A stretch of DNA of 64,000 nt from Candidatus Aminicenantota bacterium (GCA_026393835.1 JAPKZK010000110.1:164364-228363); one strand, 5' to 3'; numbered from the stretch's first letter, positions 1 through 8,296 are shown. The notes: generated by a model from the letters alone, not told the origin. A program made the numbers and translations.

Positions 1-2
1 AC

Positions 3-1118
3 AAAACCTTCCAGGAATATTTTGCCGCCCGCTGGATTGCCAATGAAACACCCCTGAATGACAACCTTCAGATCAGGTCCGATTATGTGGATAAATTTAT
101 CGATAATGCTTTCTGGCATGAAACCCTCATCTTGGCGCTGCAGGCCCTACCCAAGACACAGGCACTTAATGTATTGAAACATATTCTGGACAGGGATACA
201 CGGAAAATAGAACCCTATTTCTATCACAATCATTATTTTGTCATGAAATTCATCGCTGAGCAAGGTCGTTGGCTTGGCAATAGAAAGTTCGTGGAAAAAC
301 AGATCCATGATTTTTTCCGTTTCTCATGGAATGATGGTAAAGACAGGGGTTTAAACAGCAATTACACATGGAAGAGATTTAGAAACTGGGTATCCTCGGT
401 AAGTGATTCTATGGTCGGTTCTATTCTCTCAGGGATACCAATCCCCATCTCAGAAGAAAAAAAACTGGACAATAAGTTCTGGCTTTCCCTCGCCCAGACC
501 ATGAGCAGGAATAATATGAAAAACAACTTTGTAGAAATATTACTTCGACTGGCAGAAAATGAGAAACAGGACCTCGATCTCCGATGTTCCTGCATTGACG
601 CCTTGGGAGAGTTAGGCTTTAAAGACAAAGGCCTGGTGGAACGATTATTTCAGCTTGCGGAAAAAGAGAAACAAAGCGATTCTCTGCTGTGCTCCCTCTC
701 TAAAGACTTAGCGGAACGATTACTTCATCTAGTGGAAGATCAGAAACATGGGGGGGATTTCTGGCTTACCATTTTTCAGGACGTGGGCTGGTTGGGAAGG
801 ATAGGAAAAACCGTAGAAATATTACTTCAACTGGCAGAAGATGAAAATCAGAACGGCGATCTCCGAGGTTACTCTGCCGAAGCGTTGGGTAATTTAGAAT
901 TGAAAGATAAAACCGTGGGAGAGCGCTTACTTCACCTGGCTGAAGATGAGAAACAGGACGGCATTCTCCGGCGTGAATGCGCCCAAGCAGTAGGAAAGTT
1001 AGGCATGAAAGACAAAGCCGTGGATATCCTCATCAACCTCTACCTGGCGCAAAACGATAAATATAAAAATGGGGCCCAATTCATTTATGATTCCTTGTGG
1101 GAGTTGACGGCGGTGTAA
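3..1118 (+). CDS. C-terminal part of a NACHT-type STAND NTPase with HEAT-like repeats (5' end outside window)
   Basis: The reading frame is open from base 3, so the gene starts upstream of the window. The first visible residues read TFQEYFAARWI, the motif that closes the NACHT/winged-helix region of many bacterial STAND NTPases. After it come alpha-helical repeats of about 30-40 residues with a recurring LLxLAExEKQ...LRxxxxxALGxLGxKDK pattern (roughly from position 530 to 1060), typical of HEAT-like sensor repeats. A GTG at 87 could be mistaken for the start, but the NACHT signature upstream argues against that. Proteins of this architecture are often stress or phage sensors. That role is inference, because the NTPase core is not visible. 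Confidence 0.7.
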   Translation, partial: KTFQEYFAARWIANETPLNDNLQIRSDYVDKFIDNAFWHETLILALQALPKTQALNVLKHILDRDTRKIEPYFYHNHYFVMKFIAEQGRWLGNRKFVEKQIHDFFRFSWNDGKDRGLNSNYTWKRFRNWVSSVSDSMVGSILSGIPIPISEEKKLDNKFWLSLAQTMSRNNMKNNFVEILLRLAENEKQDLDLRCSCIDALGELGFKDKGLVERLFQLAEKEKQSDSLLCSLSKDLAERLLHLVEDQKHGGDFWLTIFQDVGWLGRIGKTVEILLQLAEDENQNGDLRGYSAEALGNLELKDKTVGERLLHLAEDEKQDGILRRECAQAVGKLGMKDKAVDILINLYLAQNDKYKNGAQFIYDSLWELTAV

Positions 1119-1190
1119 AGAAGGAAGAGAGGAAGCGGGGAAGAGCGGAAAAAGCTGAAGAGAAAAAGATGAATCAGGATTCAGAGATCA

Positions 1191-1256
1191 GGGGTTAGAT
1201 TCCCGTAGGGGCGAACCCCCGTGTTCGCCCGTTAATGACCGGGCCTCCGGCCCTCC
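1191..1256. repeat. Dispersed intergenic repeat, copy 1 (GGGGTTAGATTCCCG plus hairpins)
   Basis: GGGGTTAGATTCCCG is followed by a GGGGCGAAC...GTTCGCCC hairpin and a GGGCC-TCC-GGCCC hairpin. The same order recurs at 1831-1900. Related hairpins occur at 63907-63932 and inside the NRPS genes. Confidence 0.7.
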
Positions 1257-1304
1257 TATGATAAAGGCTTTTTTTCCTGGCGTGCAATGCCTCCTTAAAT
1301 GTGA

Positions 1305-1330
1305 TATAATCTATAAACAAAATGAGGAAA
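1305..1330 (+). promoter_or_regulatory. -10 box and RBS of the antitoxin gene
   Basis: TATAAT at 1305-1310 lies upstream of AGGAAA at 1325-1330, seven bases before the ATG at 1338. No good -35 box is visible. Confidence 0.45.
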
Positions 1331-1337
1331 TAAACAA

Positions 1338-1619
1338 ATGGAACTTAATTATAATGTAGCTAGCCGGTCGAAAAAAATGGTTGAAAGTTATTTTTTTCTA
1401 ATCCGGAATTTACCGGATAAAGACAAGCTCGCCTTGATCGCTAAAATCTCAAACTCCATTATCCATGGGAAAAATACCCAGAAGAGAAAGGGGGAAAAAA
1501 CAAAAGCGGAAATATTGGCCGAAACCTACGGCAGCTTCCAGTCTACTCAAACCGCCGACGAAATTATCGAGGAAATCTATAATTCAAGACACTTTAGAGA
1601 CAAAAACCATCGATTATGA
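1338..1619 (+). CDS. VapB-like antitoxin
   Basis: A 93-residue protein, basic in the middle. Its C-terminal stretch (TADEIIEEIYNSRHF) matches the toxin-wrapping tail of antitoxins paired with PIN toxins. The stop codon overlaps the start of the next frame by four bases (ATGA, 1616-1619), the usual translational coupling of such pairs. An RBS (AGGAAA) is seven bases before the ATG. The downstream toxin is internally deleted, so this antitoxin probably no longer has an active partner here. No DNA-binding fold was recognised with confidence in the N-terminal half. Confidence 0.6.
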   Translation: MELNYNVASRSKKMVESYFFLIRNLPDKDKLALIAKISNSIIHGKNTQKRKGEKTKAEILAETYGSFQSTQTADEIIEEIYNSRHFRDKNHRL

Positions 1620-1795
1620 AAAAATATTTACTGGACACAAATATCTGCATCTATCATATTAAAGGACATTTAATCGATGATTTTGATCTATTAATAGGCT
1701 GCAGTGCGATCGCCAATGGTTTAATCCTGGTAACACGCAATGAGAAGCATTTTAATAGACTGTCTTCATTGAAGATAGAAAATTGGGCGAAATAA
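1616..1795 (+). pseudogene. VapC-type PIN toxin with in-frame internal deletion
   Basis: A 59-residue frame begins MKKYLLDTNICIYHIKG, the canonical PIN N-terminus with the first metal-binding Asp. It then jumps straight to DFDLLIGCSAIANG and LVTRNEKHF...LKIENW, the canonical PIN C-terminus. Intact VapC proteins are about 130 residues, so roughly 70 central residues, including the second conserved acidic residue, are missing while the frame is kept. The ATG overlaps the antitoxin stop. It most likely cannot fold as a nuclease. Confidence 0.65.
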
Positions 1796-1830
1796 GAGCC
1801 GGGAATTAGGGGCTCAGGGCTCAGGGCGCA

Positions 1831-1900
1831 GGGGTTAGATTCCCGAAGGGGCGAACCCGCCTTGTTTCCATGTTCGCCCATTAAATGGCCGGTCCCCCGG
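1831..1900. repeat. Dispersed intergenic repeat, copy 2
   Basis: GGGGTTAGATTCCCG, then GGGGCGAAC...GTTCGCCC and a GGCCGG...CCGG stretch in the same order as 1191-1256. The hairpin loop is longer in this copy. Confidence 0.65.
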
Positions 1901-2160
1901 GAGAGTCGGCAATAGCTGCGCGAGTATGCCTTGTGAAACAGGGGGCGTAAAAACGTGGATTTTGTCGATCGTGGTTACAGGCATGCAGAAATTAATCCCG
2001 CCTACCTGACCGGGAAAATCCCTTTTGAAGAATTCAAACCCCACCCCCCCACCAGAGGTATAATCAACTATTAAAGAACAAAATTTTCCACTTTAGAGGT
2101 GTGATTTCATGTAAATGAGGAAACACTTCCTGATTAAGGGGAATGTAAAAGTGTTTAAAT
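1901..2160. other. Gene-free stretch with probable decayed coding DNA
   Basis: No intact gene is visible. A short open frame ending near 2073 encodes NPAYLTGKIPFEEFKP, which looks protein-like but has no start or RBS and no recognised family. With the remnant at 2161-2304 it suggests a degraded mobile or accessory gene. Confidence 0.3.
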
Positions 2161-2304
2161 GCGGCAGCTTATCGCTCGACCGGCGCTCTCACGGGCATGT
2201 ACCGCCGCATCCTGCAAGTGATAACCGGCCTTGAAACGCCGTCGGCGCCTTTAAAGGAAAGCCCCTATTACCTTCTCCATGATATGGCCGAAGGGTGGAC
2301 TTGA
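2161..2304 (+). pseudogene. 3' remnant of a TniB/ExeA-like AAA+ ATPase (tentative)
   Basis: The frame reads YRSTGALTGMYRRILQVITG and continues to a stop at 2302-2304. The pattern (STG...xYRxxLxxxxG...KxxLYxLLxD) resembles the region after Walker B in transposition-associated AAA+ ATPases. There is a stop in frame at 2146-2148 and no start codon, so only about 50 residues of a gene tail remain. The family assignment is by memory of such sequences and is tentative. Confidence 0.35.
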
Positions 2305-2329
2305 TAAGAATAATATTTTTCGCTAAAAT
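2301..2329 (+). promoter_or_regulatory. Sigma70-like promoter of trmL
   Basis: TTGATA (2301-2306), a 17-base spacer, then TAAAAT (2324-2329). Transcription would begin about 2336. That leaves no leader for the ATG at 2338 and supports the TTG start at 2368, which has AGGA seven bases before it. Confidence 0.6.
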
Positions 2330-2367
2330 GATAACTCATGTTAGCAGAAAATAGAAAGGATAACACA

Positions 2368-2835
2368 TTGCAATTCAGCGTTGAAGTCGTCCTGGTGGAA
2401 CCTGAAATCCCCCAGAATACCGGCAACATTGCCCGAACCTGTGCGGCCCTGGGCTGCAAATTGCATTTAATCGAACCCCTGGGTTTTTCCTTGACGACCC
2501 AACGTTTACGACGCGCTGGCGTCGATTACTGGAACCTGGTGGAAGTCGAACGACACCCGGATATGGAGACATTCTTAAGAACCCATACCGGGGGTGTCTT
2601 TTACTTTTTCACGCGGAAAGCGCAGCGTTGTTACCACGAAGTCGAATTCCGCGGGCGAAACTATTTTGTTTTCGGAAAAGAGTCTACCGGACTTCCCGAT
2701 GGGCTTATCGCCCAATACCCGGGTCATTGTTTACGTATTCCCATGCGTCAGGGTATGCGGTCCCTGAATGTTTCCAATGCCGCGGCCCTGGCGCTCTATG
2801 AAGCCTTTCGCCAGAACAATTTCCCCGGCTTCTAA
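2368..2835 (+). CDS. trmL: tRNA (cytidine(34)-2'-O)-methyltransferase TrmL
   Basis: A SPOUT-class methyltransferase that 2'-O-methylates the wobble base of tRNA-Leu isoacceptors using S-adenosylmethionine. The trefoil-knot motifs are all present: PEIPQNTGNIARTC near the start, FGKESTGLP, and IPMRQGMRSLNVSNAAAL near the end. From the TTG at 2368 the protein is 155 residues, the usual family length. A longer frame from ATG 2338 exists, but it lacks an RBS and starts at the predicted transcription start. It is a single-gene unit ahead of a convergent small membrane-protein gene. The assignment is firm. The precise start is inferred from promoter and RBS placement. Confidence 0.9.
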   Translation: MQFSVEVVLVEPEIPQNTGNIARTCAALGCKLHLIEPLGFSLTTQRLRRAGVDYWNLVEVERHPDMETFLRTHTGGVFYFFTRKAQRCYHEVEFRGRNYFVFGKESTGLPDGLIAQYPGHCLRIPMRQGMRSLNVSNAAALALYEAFRQNNFPGF

Positions 2836-2877
2836 TTGCGGGCGGCGCCCGCACCCTAAAAAGGTCCTTCGGGCCAT

Positions 2878-3012
2878 TTATTCCTTTTTCCTTTTAGTTA
2901 GGCCATTAACTGCCAGGATGATCAGTATGCCGAGTATTATCAGCATAAAGCCGATAATGATTCCATTATACCCCAGGTCCCCGGAAAGAAACCGTGAAAG
3001 TCCTCCAAACAT
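2878..3012 (-). CDS. Small single-span membrane protein (44 residues)
   Basis: The short frame begins MFGGLSRFLSGDLG, continues with a hydrophobic segment (roughly residues 17-36, IIIGFMLIILGILIILAV) and ends in a basic tail TKRKKE. The ATG at 3012 has AGGAG seven bases upstream on the minus strand, which makes translation plausible. The layout (short amphipathic start, one membrane span, positive end) is that of a small inner-membrane peptide. No family was recognised and no neighbour suggests a partner. Confidence 0.55.
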   Translation of the reverse strand: MFGGLSRFLSGDLGYNGIIIGFMLIILGILIILAVNGLTKRKKE

Positions 3013-3155
3013 TTACCTGCTCCTTTTTTTGTTTTCAAGCACGCTGAATAGTATAACCCATAAGCCAAAAAAATGGTAGAGTTAAACCCATATTCACCTG
3101 GGGGGTTGCTCGTTTTTTTAACTCCGCTGAATTTGAAAAATTCCAGGGCGACCCT

Positions 3156-3184
3156 TTGAAAATTACTCCTGTTTGTGGTATCTT
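3156..3184 (+). promoter_or_regulatory. Sigma70-like promoter of the C69-family gene
   Basis: TTGAAA (3156-3161), a 17-base spacer, TATCTT (3179-3184). The predicted transcript starts near 3191, so the coding start must be at or after 3192. Confidence 0.5.
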
Positions 3185-3191
3185 AGAAAGC

Positions 3192-4670
3192 ATGAGATGT
3201 ATGAAGCAATTCATATCGATTATCGCATGCCAGTTATTTTTGGCCGCTTCTTTTTTATTGGCGGAAAATAATAATGGCTTTACCATCGTCGTCGGGAAAG
3301 ACGCAGGCGATGCAGGCGCCGTAATGGTGGCCCACAATGAGGACGCCGCCGGGAAAAATTTATTCGCGGATGTCCAGATCATCCCGCCCATCGCCCATAT
3401 TCGCGGCGCGGTAGTAGCATTAAAAAATAACCCGGTAATCCCCCAGGTTACCATGACCTATGGGTTTCTGCGGATCCAGGTCCCGGGTATCGATTCCAGC
3501 GACTCCTATGTGAACCGGGAAGGCGTTGTAATCACATCCAATGCCTGTAAGTCCAGGGAAGACCGGCCGGACTTCACCGGCGGCGGCGTCGATCTCTTAC
3601 TGGTACGCCTGATGGCGGAACGGGCTTCTTCAGCCAGGGATGCCGTGGGAATTGCCGGGCGCTTGTTAGACATCTACGGGTATTACGCTTCGGGTAGAAG
3701 TTTCGCCATTGCCGACGCCAAAGAGGCCTGGCTGCTGCAAATTGTCAGTGGGAAACACTGGGTCGCCCAACGGGTCCCGGATGACCAGGTCGCCGTGGCG
3801 GCCAATTGTTACACCATCGAAGCAGTGAACCTGCAAGATAAAGACAACTTCATGGGTTCCAAAGACCTACTGGAATATGCCGGCAAACGGGGCTGGTATC
3901 AACCTAACCGCCACGGCCCATTCAATTTTGCCAGGGACTATTCCACGCCTGGTAATTGGGATGCCAAAAAGAATACCTTGCGCCGGTGGCGCGCCCTCAA
4001 TTTAATAGCGAAAAAGAAGTATAAATTGGATTCTCCATTCCCCTTTGCTTTTCCCGTGTCTAAAAAGTCCGTCAAGCTAACCGATTTATTCCGGGTGCTT
4101 CGGGATCATTACGAAGATACGGAGTATGATGTAACCGACAATTACAAAAAAGGCTCGCTCAACTCCACCATAAACCGGGCCATTTGTACAGACACAACCC
4201 GCTATTCTTTTATCGCGGAGTTGAGGTCCGGGTTCCCGCCGGAGATCGCCAACCGTATCTGGGTGGCTTTCAGGCGGCCCGATTCCAATGCCTACTCTCC
4301 CTGGTACACCTCCATGCCCGTGCTGCCGGAGGGGTACACCATCGACGGCGACGGTACAGCGGTCAAGAACTATTCTCAAAAGCCGCAAAGTCCCGTTACC
4401 CTTACCCCTGATTATGCTTACTGGCATTATGCGAAATTATCCGATCTGGTGGACCGGGATTATAAATCGCACATCAAACCGGTCATTAAAGAGTGGGAAA
4501 ATTTCGAGGATTACGCCCAGAAATCCCTGAAAAAAATGGAAAAAGAATTCGACTACCTGTTAAAAACCGATAAACATATTGCGGAAAAAATAATCACCAA
4601 TTACATTCACAGGCTGGAATACAGGAAATGGTTCCTGACCATACAATTGACCCGGCAGCTAGAAATCTAA
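3192..4670 (+). CDS. Secreted C69 (U34)-family dipeptidase homologue, nucleophile apparently missing
   Basis: An N-terminal signal peptide (basic start, hydrophobic core FLAASFLL, Ala-Glu cleavage region) is followed by the family's opening block VGKDAGDAGAVMVAHNED. Later blocks (YVNREGVVITSNA, LDIYGYYASGRSFAIAD, EAWLLQIVSGKHWVAQRVPDD) also fit family C69 N-terminal-nucleophile dipeptidases. Known members are processed so that a Cys lies just before this block (CTT-type). Here the residues are GFT, so the expected catalytic Cys is a Gly. It may be a pseudoenzyme or use another residue. Starts at 3192 or 3201 are both possible. It is alone on its strand and convergent with the following lipoprotein gene. 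Confidence 0.75.
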   Translation: MRCMKQFISIIACQLFLAASFLLAENNNGFTIVVGKDAGDAGAVMVAHNEDAAGKNLFADVQIIPPIAHIRGAVVALKNNPVIPQVTMTYGFLRIQVPGIDSSDSYVNREGVVITSNACKSREDRPDFTGGGVDLLLVRLMAERASSARDAVGIAGRLLDIYGYYASGRSFAIADAKEAWLLQIVSGKHWVAQRVPDDQVAVAANCYTIEAVNLQDKDNFMGSKDLLEYAGKRGWYQPNRHGPFNFARDYSTPGNWDAKKNTLRRWRALNLIAKKKYKLDSPFPFAFPVSKKSVKLTDLFRVLRDHYEDTEYDVTDNYKKGSLNSTINRAICTDTTRYSFIAELRSGFPPEIANRIWVAFRRPDSNAYSPWYTSMPVLPEGYTIDGDGTAVKNYSQKPQSPVTLTPDYAYWHYAKLSDLVDRDYKSHIKPVIKEWENFEDYAQKSLKKMEKEFDYLLKTDKHIAEKIITNYIHRLEYRKWFLTIQLTRQLEI

Positions 4671-4701
4671 TTATCAAAACTAAAAGCTTTTGTGGGGGGT
4701 C

Positions 4702-4744
4702 TAAGGGGGGCAGAACGGCATTTTCTCGAAAAGAGCCCCCCTTA
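4702..4744. terminator. Bidirectional hairpin between convergent genes
   Basis: A perfect inverted repeat TAAGGGGGGC (4702-4711) / GCCCCCCTTA (4735-4744) with a 23-base loop. It lies just after the peptidase gene and overlaps the stop of the opposing lipoprotein gene, a position suited to terminating both. Confidence 0.5.
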
Positions 4745-5308
4745 AATCTTTTTAATCAGTTCCATTACAATTTTTTCCGCCAGGACTTGTGGGCTGTCGG
4801 CTTTTGTAGTTAATCGCGTATTCATCGGGTAATGGGGGTCTTTGCCCGAATCCCCCCTAGCGTTTTCCGCCAGGAAAATGGTTGTCCGGGTTTTCACATT
4901 GATGATCCTGATTTTCATCTTAACCCGGGAGCTATTAATGCCGCCGTAATAGAAATCTTTCAACTCGCCCACCAGGATATAGTCGAAATTTTTTGACTGT
5001 TTATCATCCAGCAGGTAGAGGATACGGTCTTCTTCGCTTTCGCCCAGCCTGGGCCAGGGAGAATTGGCCACCAGGCCCACCACCTTAAACTTTTTAGATT
5101 TAAGCAGCCGGGAATGGAAAAGTTCAGCCGCTTGTGCGCCGGCGTCGCCGGCGTAAGAAGGTTCCTTAAAGTTAAAAATGAGAATAGAAGACCGGCCCAG
5201 GTTTTGGCGTTTCAAGTCCAGGAAAACTTCCAGGCTTTTATCCGGTTGCAGGGCAGCGCAGCCCGCCGTTAAGATAACTATTAATACGAGAGCGCTTATT
5301 TTTTTCAT
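4742..5308 (-). CDS. Lipoprotein, CsgG/LpoB-like fold (tentative)
   Basis: A 188-residue protein with a classical lipoprotein signal: MKKISALVLIVILTAGC, with Cys 17 as the lipidation site. The mature part opens with SILIFNFKEPSYAGDAG, followed by AAELFHSRLLKSKKFKVV and later FDYILVGELKDFYYGG. This order resembles the alpha/beta domain shared by CsgG, LpoB and related envelope lipoproteins, in which a conserved beta strand precedes an 'ALxxxLxxxxxFxVV' helix. The family call rests on pattern only. It is probably an outer-membrane or periplasm-facing lipoprotein, function unknown. It is flanked by hairpins on both sides and appears to be transcribed alone. Confidence 0.55.
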   Translation of the reverse strand: MKKISALVLIVILTAGCAALQPDKSLEVFLDLKRQNLGRSSILIFNFKEPSYAGDAGAQAAELFHSRLLKSKKFKVVGLVANSPWPRLGESEEDRILYLLDDKQSKNFDYILVGELKDFYYGGINSSRVKMKIRIINVKTRTTIFLAENARGDSGKDPHYPMNTRLTTKADSPQVLAEKIVMELIKKI

Positions 5309-5363
5309 GAAAAGATTATACCTTATTTACAAAAAAAATAAAACCATTGCCCCCGGCAAGTCA

Positions 5364-5385
5364 GGACCTTTTTGAAAAAAGGTCC
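5364..5385. repeat. GGACCTTTTT-GA-AAAAAGGTCC hairpin with an 'AAAAACTTTTG' tail
   Basis: A 10-bp perfect stem with a two-base loop, followed at 5391-5406 by CCCCCAAAAACTTTTG. The same hairpin-plus-tail layout recurs at 21818-21855, 27935-27983, 32468-32506 and 60528-60573. It could also end cstA transcription. Confidence 0.6.
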
Positions 5386-5412
5386 CGACACCCCCAAAAA
5401 CTTTTGATAAAC

Positions 5413-7047
5413 CTATTTTGCAGTTGCGCCCTTTATTACGGTTTTGTAGCTCTCGATAACCAGTAAAATCGCCAGCCCCATTAAAATACAAGCGATAATC
5501 CCCACAGTGGAAAACCCATATTTACCGATCAAAATCACCAACGCCCATAAGGTCATGATATTCATAAAGAGCATCGGGACTATTACGAAACCCAATTTCT
5601 TACCCAGTTTTTTCAACCAAACCGCAATCACCAACAGGACCAACCCGGCCAGCAATTGATTCGTCGCGCCAAAAACAGGCCAAATCGCTTTCCACGCAGG
5701 GAGTGGGTTGCCCTGGGGGTCTTTCAACGTAATAAGCACAAATATGGCCGGCAGCAATACCGTGGCAAAGGTTGAAAAATAACGGGACCTAGCCCCCTTC
5801 AAATTGAAAAACTCCTCGAATATATACCGCCCCAACCGCGTAGCCGTGTCAAGGGTAGTTAAAATAAAGGTAGATAACGCCAACAGCGCGAATGAGTAGC
5901 CCAGTTTCGCCGGGACCCCGAAAAAGGATAAGAATTTGCTCATGCCGGTGGCATAAACGATCAACGGGGGTTTGGAAACCAGGTCGTCCCCCTGGGCCAT
6001 CATAATAACGGTAGCCAGGGCAATTACCGCCACGACGCCTTCAATCAACATGGCGCCATAGCCCACCAACCGGGTATCGGATTCCTTATCCAATTGCTTG
6101 GAAGAAGTCCCGGAAGCAACGACCGCATGAAAACCGGAACAGGCCCCGCACGCAACGGTAATAAACAAAATGGGAAATAACGAACCCAACACGGGGTCCG
6201 ACCATGTTTTAAAGGCAGGATATTGCATGACAAAACCGCCGAAAATGATGCCCATGAACCCGCCCAGGACCGAAGCATAAAGAAGATAAGAAGAAAGATA
6301 ATCCCTGGGCTGCAGTAAAATCCAGACGGGGGTCGTAGACGCCGCGAAACAATAAATAACCAGGAGAATATCCCAGGTTTTAGCCGGGTCTCCGCCTATA
6401 AACGCCGGTATGGTTTGGGCATCGATGGGAATAAGCTGCCCCAACCATACACACACAAAAACCAGGGGAACAAAAATCAGCGACGCCCACAAAACTGAGA
6501 CTTTCAACCGATAAACGACGATGCCGAAACCGACGGCCAGGACCATAAATAAAATAGAAGAAGTGGCCACCCCGCCGTCCTGGACAAAGGTAGATGACGT
6601 CAAATCCGTGAATACAGTTAGTACATATATCAGTGACAACCATATGAAAAGCAGGAGGAGTTTATAAGCCAGAGGCGACATATATTCCCTGGCGACTTCG
6701 GCGATGGAGCGGGCTTTGTGGCGTATCGAGGCGATAAGCGCCGAAAAATCATGCACGCCGCCGATAAAGATGGACCCCAGTAGCACCCATAATAAAGCCG
6801 GGAGCCACCCGAAAGCCAGGGCCGCCATGATAGGACCGACAATAGGGCCAGCGCCGGCAATAGAAGAAAAATGATGCCCCAATAAAACCGAACGGTGAGC
6901 CGGAACGCGGTCTACTCCATCGTAATCGGTATGGCTGGGGGTTGCCCTGTTATTATTTATATCGTAACGTTTTTCCAGGAATTTTCCATACCATATATAA
7001 GCCACAGCAAACAAGACAATCGTAATGAGTGGAATGATGATTAACAT
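5413..7047 (-). CDS. cstA: Carbon starvation protein CstA family peptide/pyruvate transporter
   Basis: A polytopic inner-membrane protein of about 544 residues with the CstA hallmarks: YDGVDRVPAHRSVLLGHHFSSIAGAGPIVGP near the N-terminus, then FIGGVHDFSALIASIRHKARSIAEVA, and ACSGFHAVVASGTSSKQL in the middle. Members import peptides or pyruvate during carbon limitation. The ATG at 7047 is preferred over an upstream one at 7071, because AAGGA lies seven bases before it and the upstream gene ends four bases before it. The gene therefore follows the desulfurase-like gene and zinc-ribbon gene as a three-gene operon. The length matches the shorter CstA subtype rather than the ~700-residue E. coli protein. 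Confidence 0.9.
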   Translation of the reverse strand: MLIIIPLITIVLFAVAYIWYGKFLEKRYDINNNRATPSHTDYDGVDRVPAHRSVLLGHHFSSIAGAGPIVGPIMAALAFGWLPALLWVLLGSIFIGGVHDFSALIASIRHKARSIAEVAREYMSPLAYKLLLLFIWLSLIYVLTVFTDLTSSTFVQDGGVATSSILFMVLAVGFGIVVYRLKVSVLWASLIFVPLVFVCVWLGQLIPIDAQTIPAFIGGDPAKTWDILLVIYCFAASTTPVWILLQPRDYLSSYLLYASVLGGFMGIIFGGFVMQYPAFKTWSDPVLGSLFPILFITVACGACSGFHAVVASGTSSKQLDKESDTRLVGYGAMLIEGVVAVIALATVIMMAQGDDLVSKPPLIVYATGMSKFLSFFGVPAKLGYSFALLALSTFILTTLDTATRLGRYIFEEFFNLKGARSRYFSTFATVLLPAIFVLITLKDPQGNPLPAWKAIWPVFGATNQLLAGLVLLVIAVWLKKLGKKLGFVIVPMLFMNIMTLWALVILIGKYGFSTVGIIACILMGLAILLVIESYKTVIKGATAK

Positions 7048-7051
7048 GATT

Positions 7052-8296
7052 CTATCCTTGCAGGGTTTCAAGAACTCGTATCAGCCTGTCCATTTCTTCG
7101 AGGGTGTTATAATGCACCATGCTTACGCGCACCACCCCGTCCTGTGGCGCCAGGCCCAGGTCTTCGATCAGCCTCCGGGCGTAAAAATCGCCGTAACGGA
7201 TCCCGATCTTATGCTTATCCACTTCGGGCGGAATCGTACTGCTCTTCACATTTTTAATTACAAACGAAACCGTCGGCATACGCACACTGCGCCCGGATTC
7301 TTTTTTCCCGATAATACGAACATCGGAACGGCTGTTCAAAAAGTCCAACAACCGGGCGGACAGGCCTTCCTCGTGCTCTGCAAAACATTCATACGCCAAT
7401 GCGGCGGCGTCCCGCAGCCCTTTGACCTCGCGGCCCCCGGCTTGGCCGGCGTGAACCTCTGCCAGTCCGGTGAGATAATCGCCGATCCCGGTTATACCGT
7501 AACTCAATTCATAATTGGAACTCCCCGGTTGGAATTTATAAGGCACATCGTTCTCAGCGATGAAAAAATGATTCACCCCGGGCATTCGCAATAAATGCGC
7601 TTTTTTACCATAAAGCACAGAATAATGCGGACCGTATACCTTATAAAAACTAAATGCATAAAAATCCACATCCAGTTGGCGAACATCCGGCAGCGCATGC
7701 GGGGCGTAAGCCACACCGTCCACGCAAATCATGGCCCCCCGTTCATGCACAAAGGAAGCAATTTGTTTGATGGGGTTGATGGTTCCCAGGATATTGGAAG
7801 CATGAGTCAACGCCACCAGTCGCGTTTTTTCCGTCATCAGTGCGGCGAGGTCCTCCAGGTGAAGTTCCAGGGTCTCTGGGTTCACCCGCCAGGTTTTAAT
7901 GATCATTCCCCTTTTTTCCAGGTTTCTCCAGGGGCCGATATTGGCCTCATGGTCGCAATTGGTAACAATCACCTCATCGCCGGGTTTAAACGTCTCTACC
8001 AGTGACAGGGACAAGAGTTTCATCAGCATGGTGGTAGAAGACCCCAGGATGACCTCACATTCATCTTCAGCATTAACCAACTCTGCCGCGACCCGCGCCC
8101 CGGCTTTCACCCGTTGACCGGCCAATTGGGAAATCTCATAAGAAGCGCCCAATTGCACGTCCGAGGTCATTAGATACTGGTGAATCCTGTCTGCCACCTG
8201 TTTCAAAGTTTGCGAACCGCCGGCGTTATCGAGAAATACCCACTCCCCGGCCAGCGCAGGGAATTGCGCCCTGACAAAATCGATAGCTAATTTCAT
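7052..8296 (-). CDS. Cysteine desulfurase-like class V aminotransferase
   Basis: A PLP-dependent fold-type I enzyme of 414 residues. The N-terminus FVRAQFPAL...VFLDNAGGSQ, the HEANIGPW block and the PLP-lysine region FSFYKVYGPHYSVLYG place it in the SufS/CsdA-like group, closest to the VC1184-type 'cysteine desulfurase family protein' set. In true desulfurases a mobile loop carries a Cys in an RxGxxC context. The corresponding stretch here reads IGIRYGDFYARRL and has no Cys, so sulfur transfer is doubtful and another PLP reaction (lyase or epimerase) is possible. It starts directly after the stop of the zinc-ribbon gene, with GGAGG inside that gene's end. Confidence 0.75.
   Translation of the reverse strand: MKLAIDFVRAQFPALAGEWVFLDNAGGSQTLKQVADRIHQYLMTSDVQLGASYEISQLAGQRVKAGARVAAELVNAEDECEVILGSSTTMLMKLLSLSLVETFKPGDEVIVTNCDHEANIGPWRNLEKRGMIIKTWRVNPETLELHLEDLAALMTEKTRLVALTHASNILGTINPIKQIASFVHERGAMICVDGVAYAPHALPDVRQLDVDFYAFSFYKVYGPHYSVLYGKKAHLLRMPGVNHFFIAENDVPYKFQPGSSNYELSYGITGIGDYLTGLAEVHAGQAGGREVKGLRDAAALAYECFAEHEEGLSARLLDFLNSRSDVRIIGKKESGRSVRMPTVSFVIKNVKSSTIPPEVDKHKIGIRYGDFYARRLIEDLGLAPQDGVVRVSMVHYNTLEEMDRLIRVLETLQG

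Noticed and set aside
2338..2367. ATG start of TrmL at 2338
   Set aside because: It lies at the predicted transcription start and lacks an RBS. The TTG at 2368 has AGGA at seven bases and gives the usual protein length.
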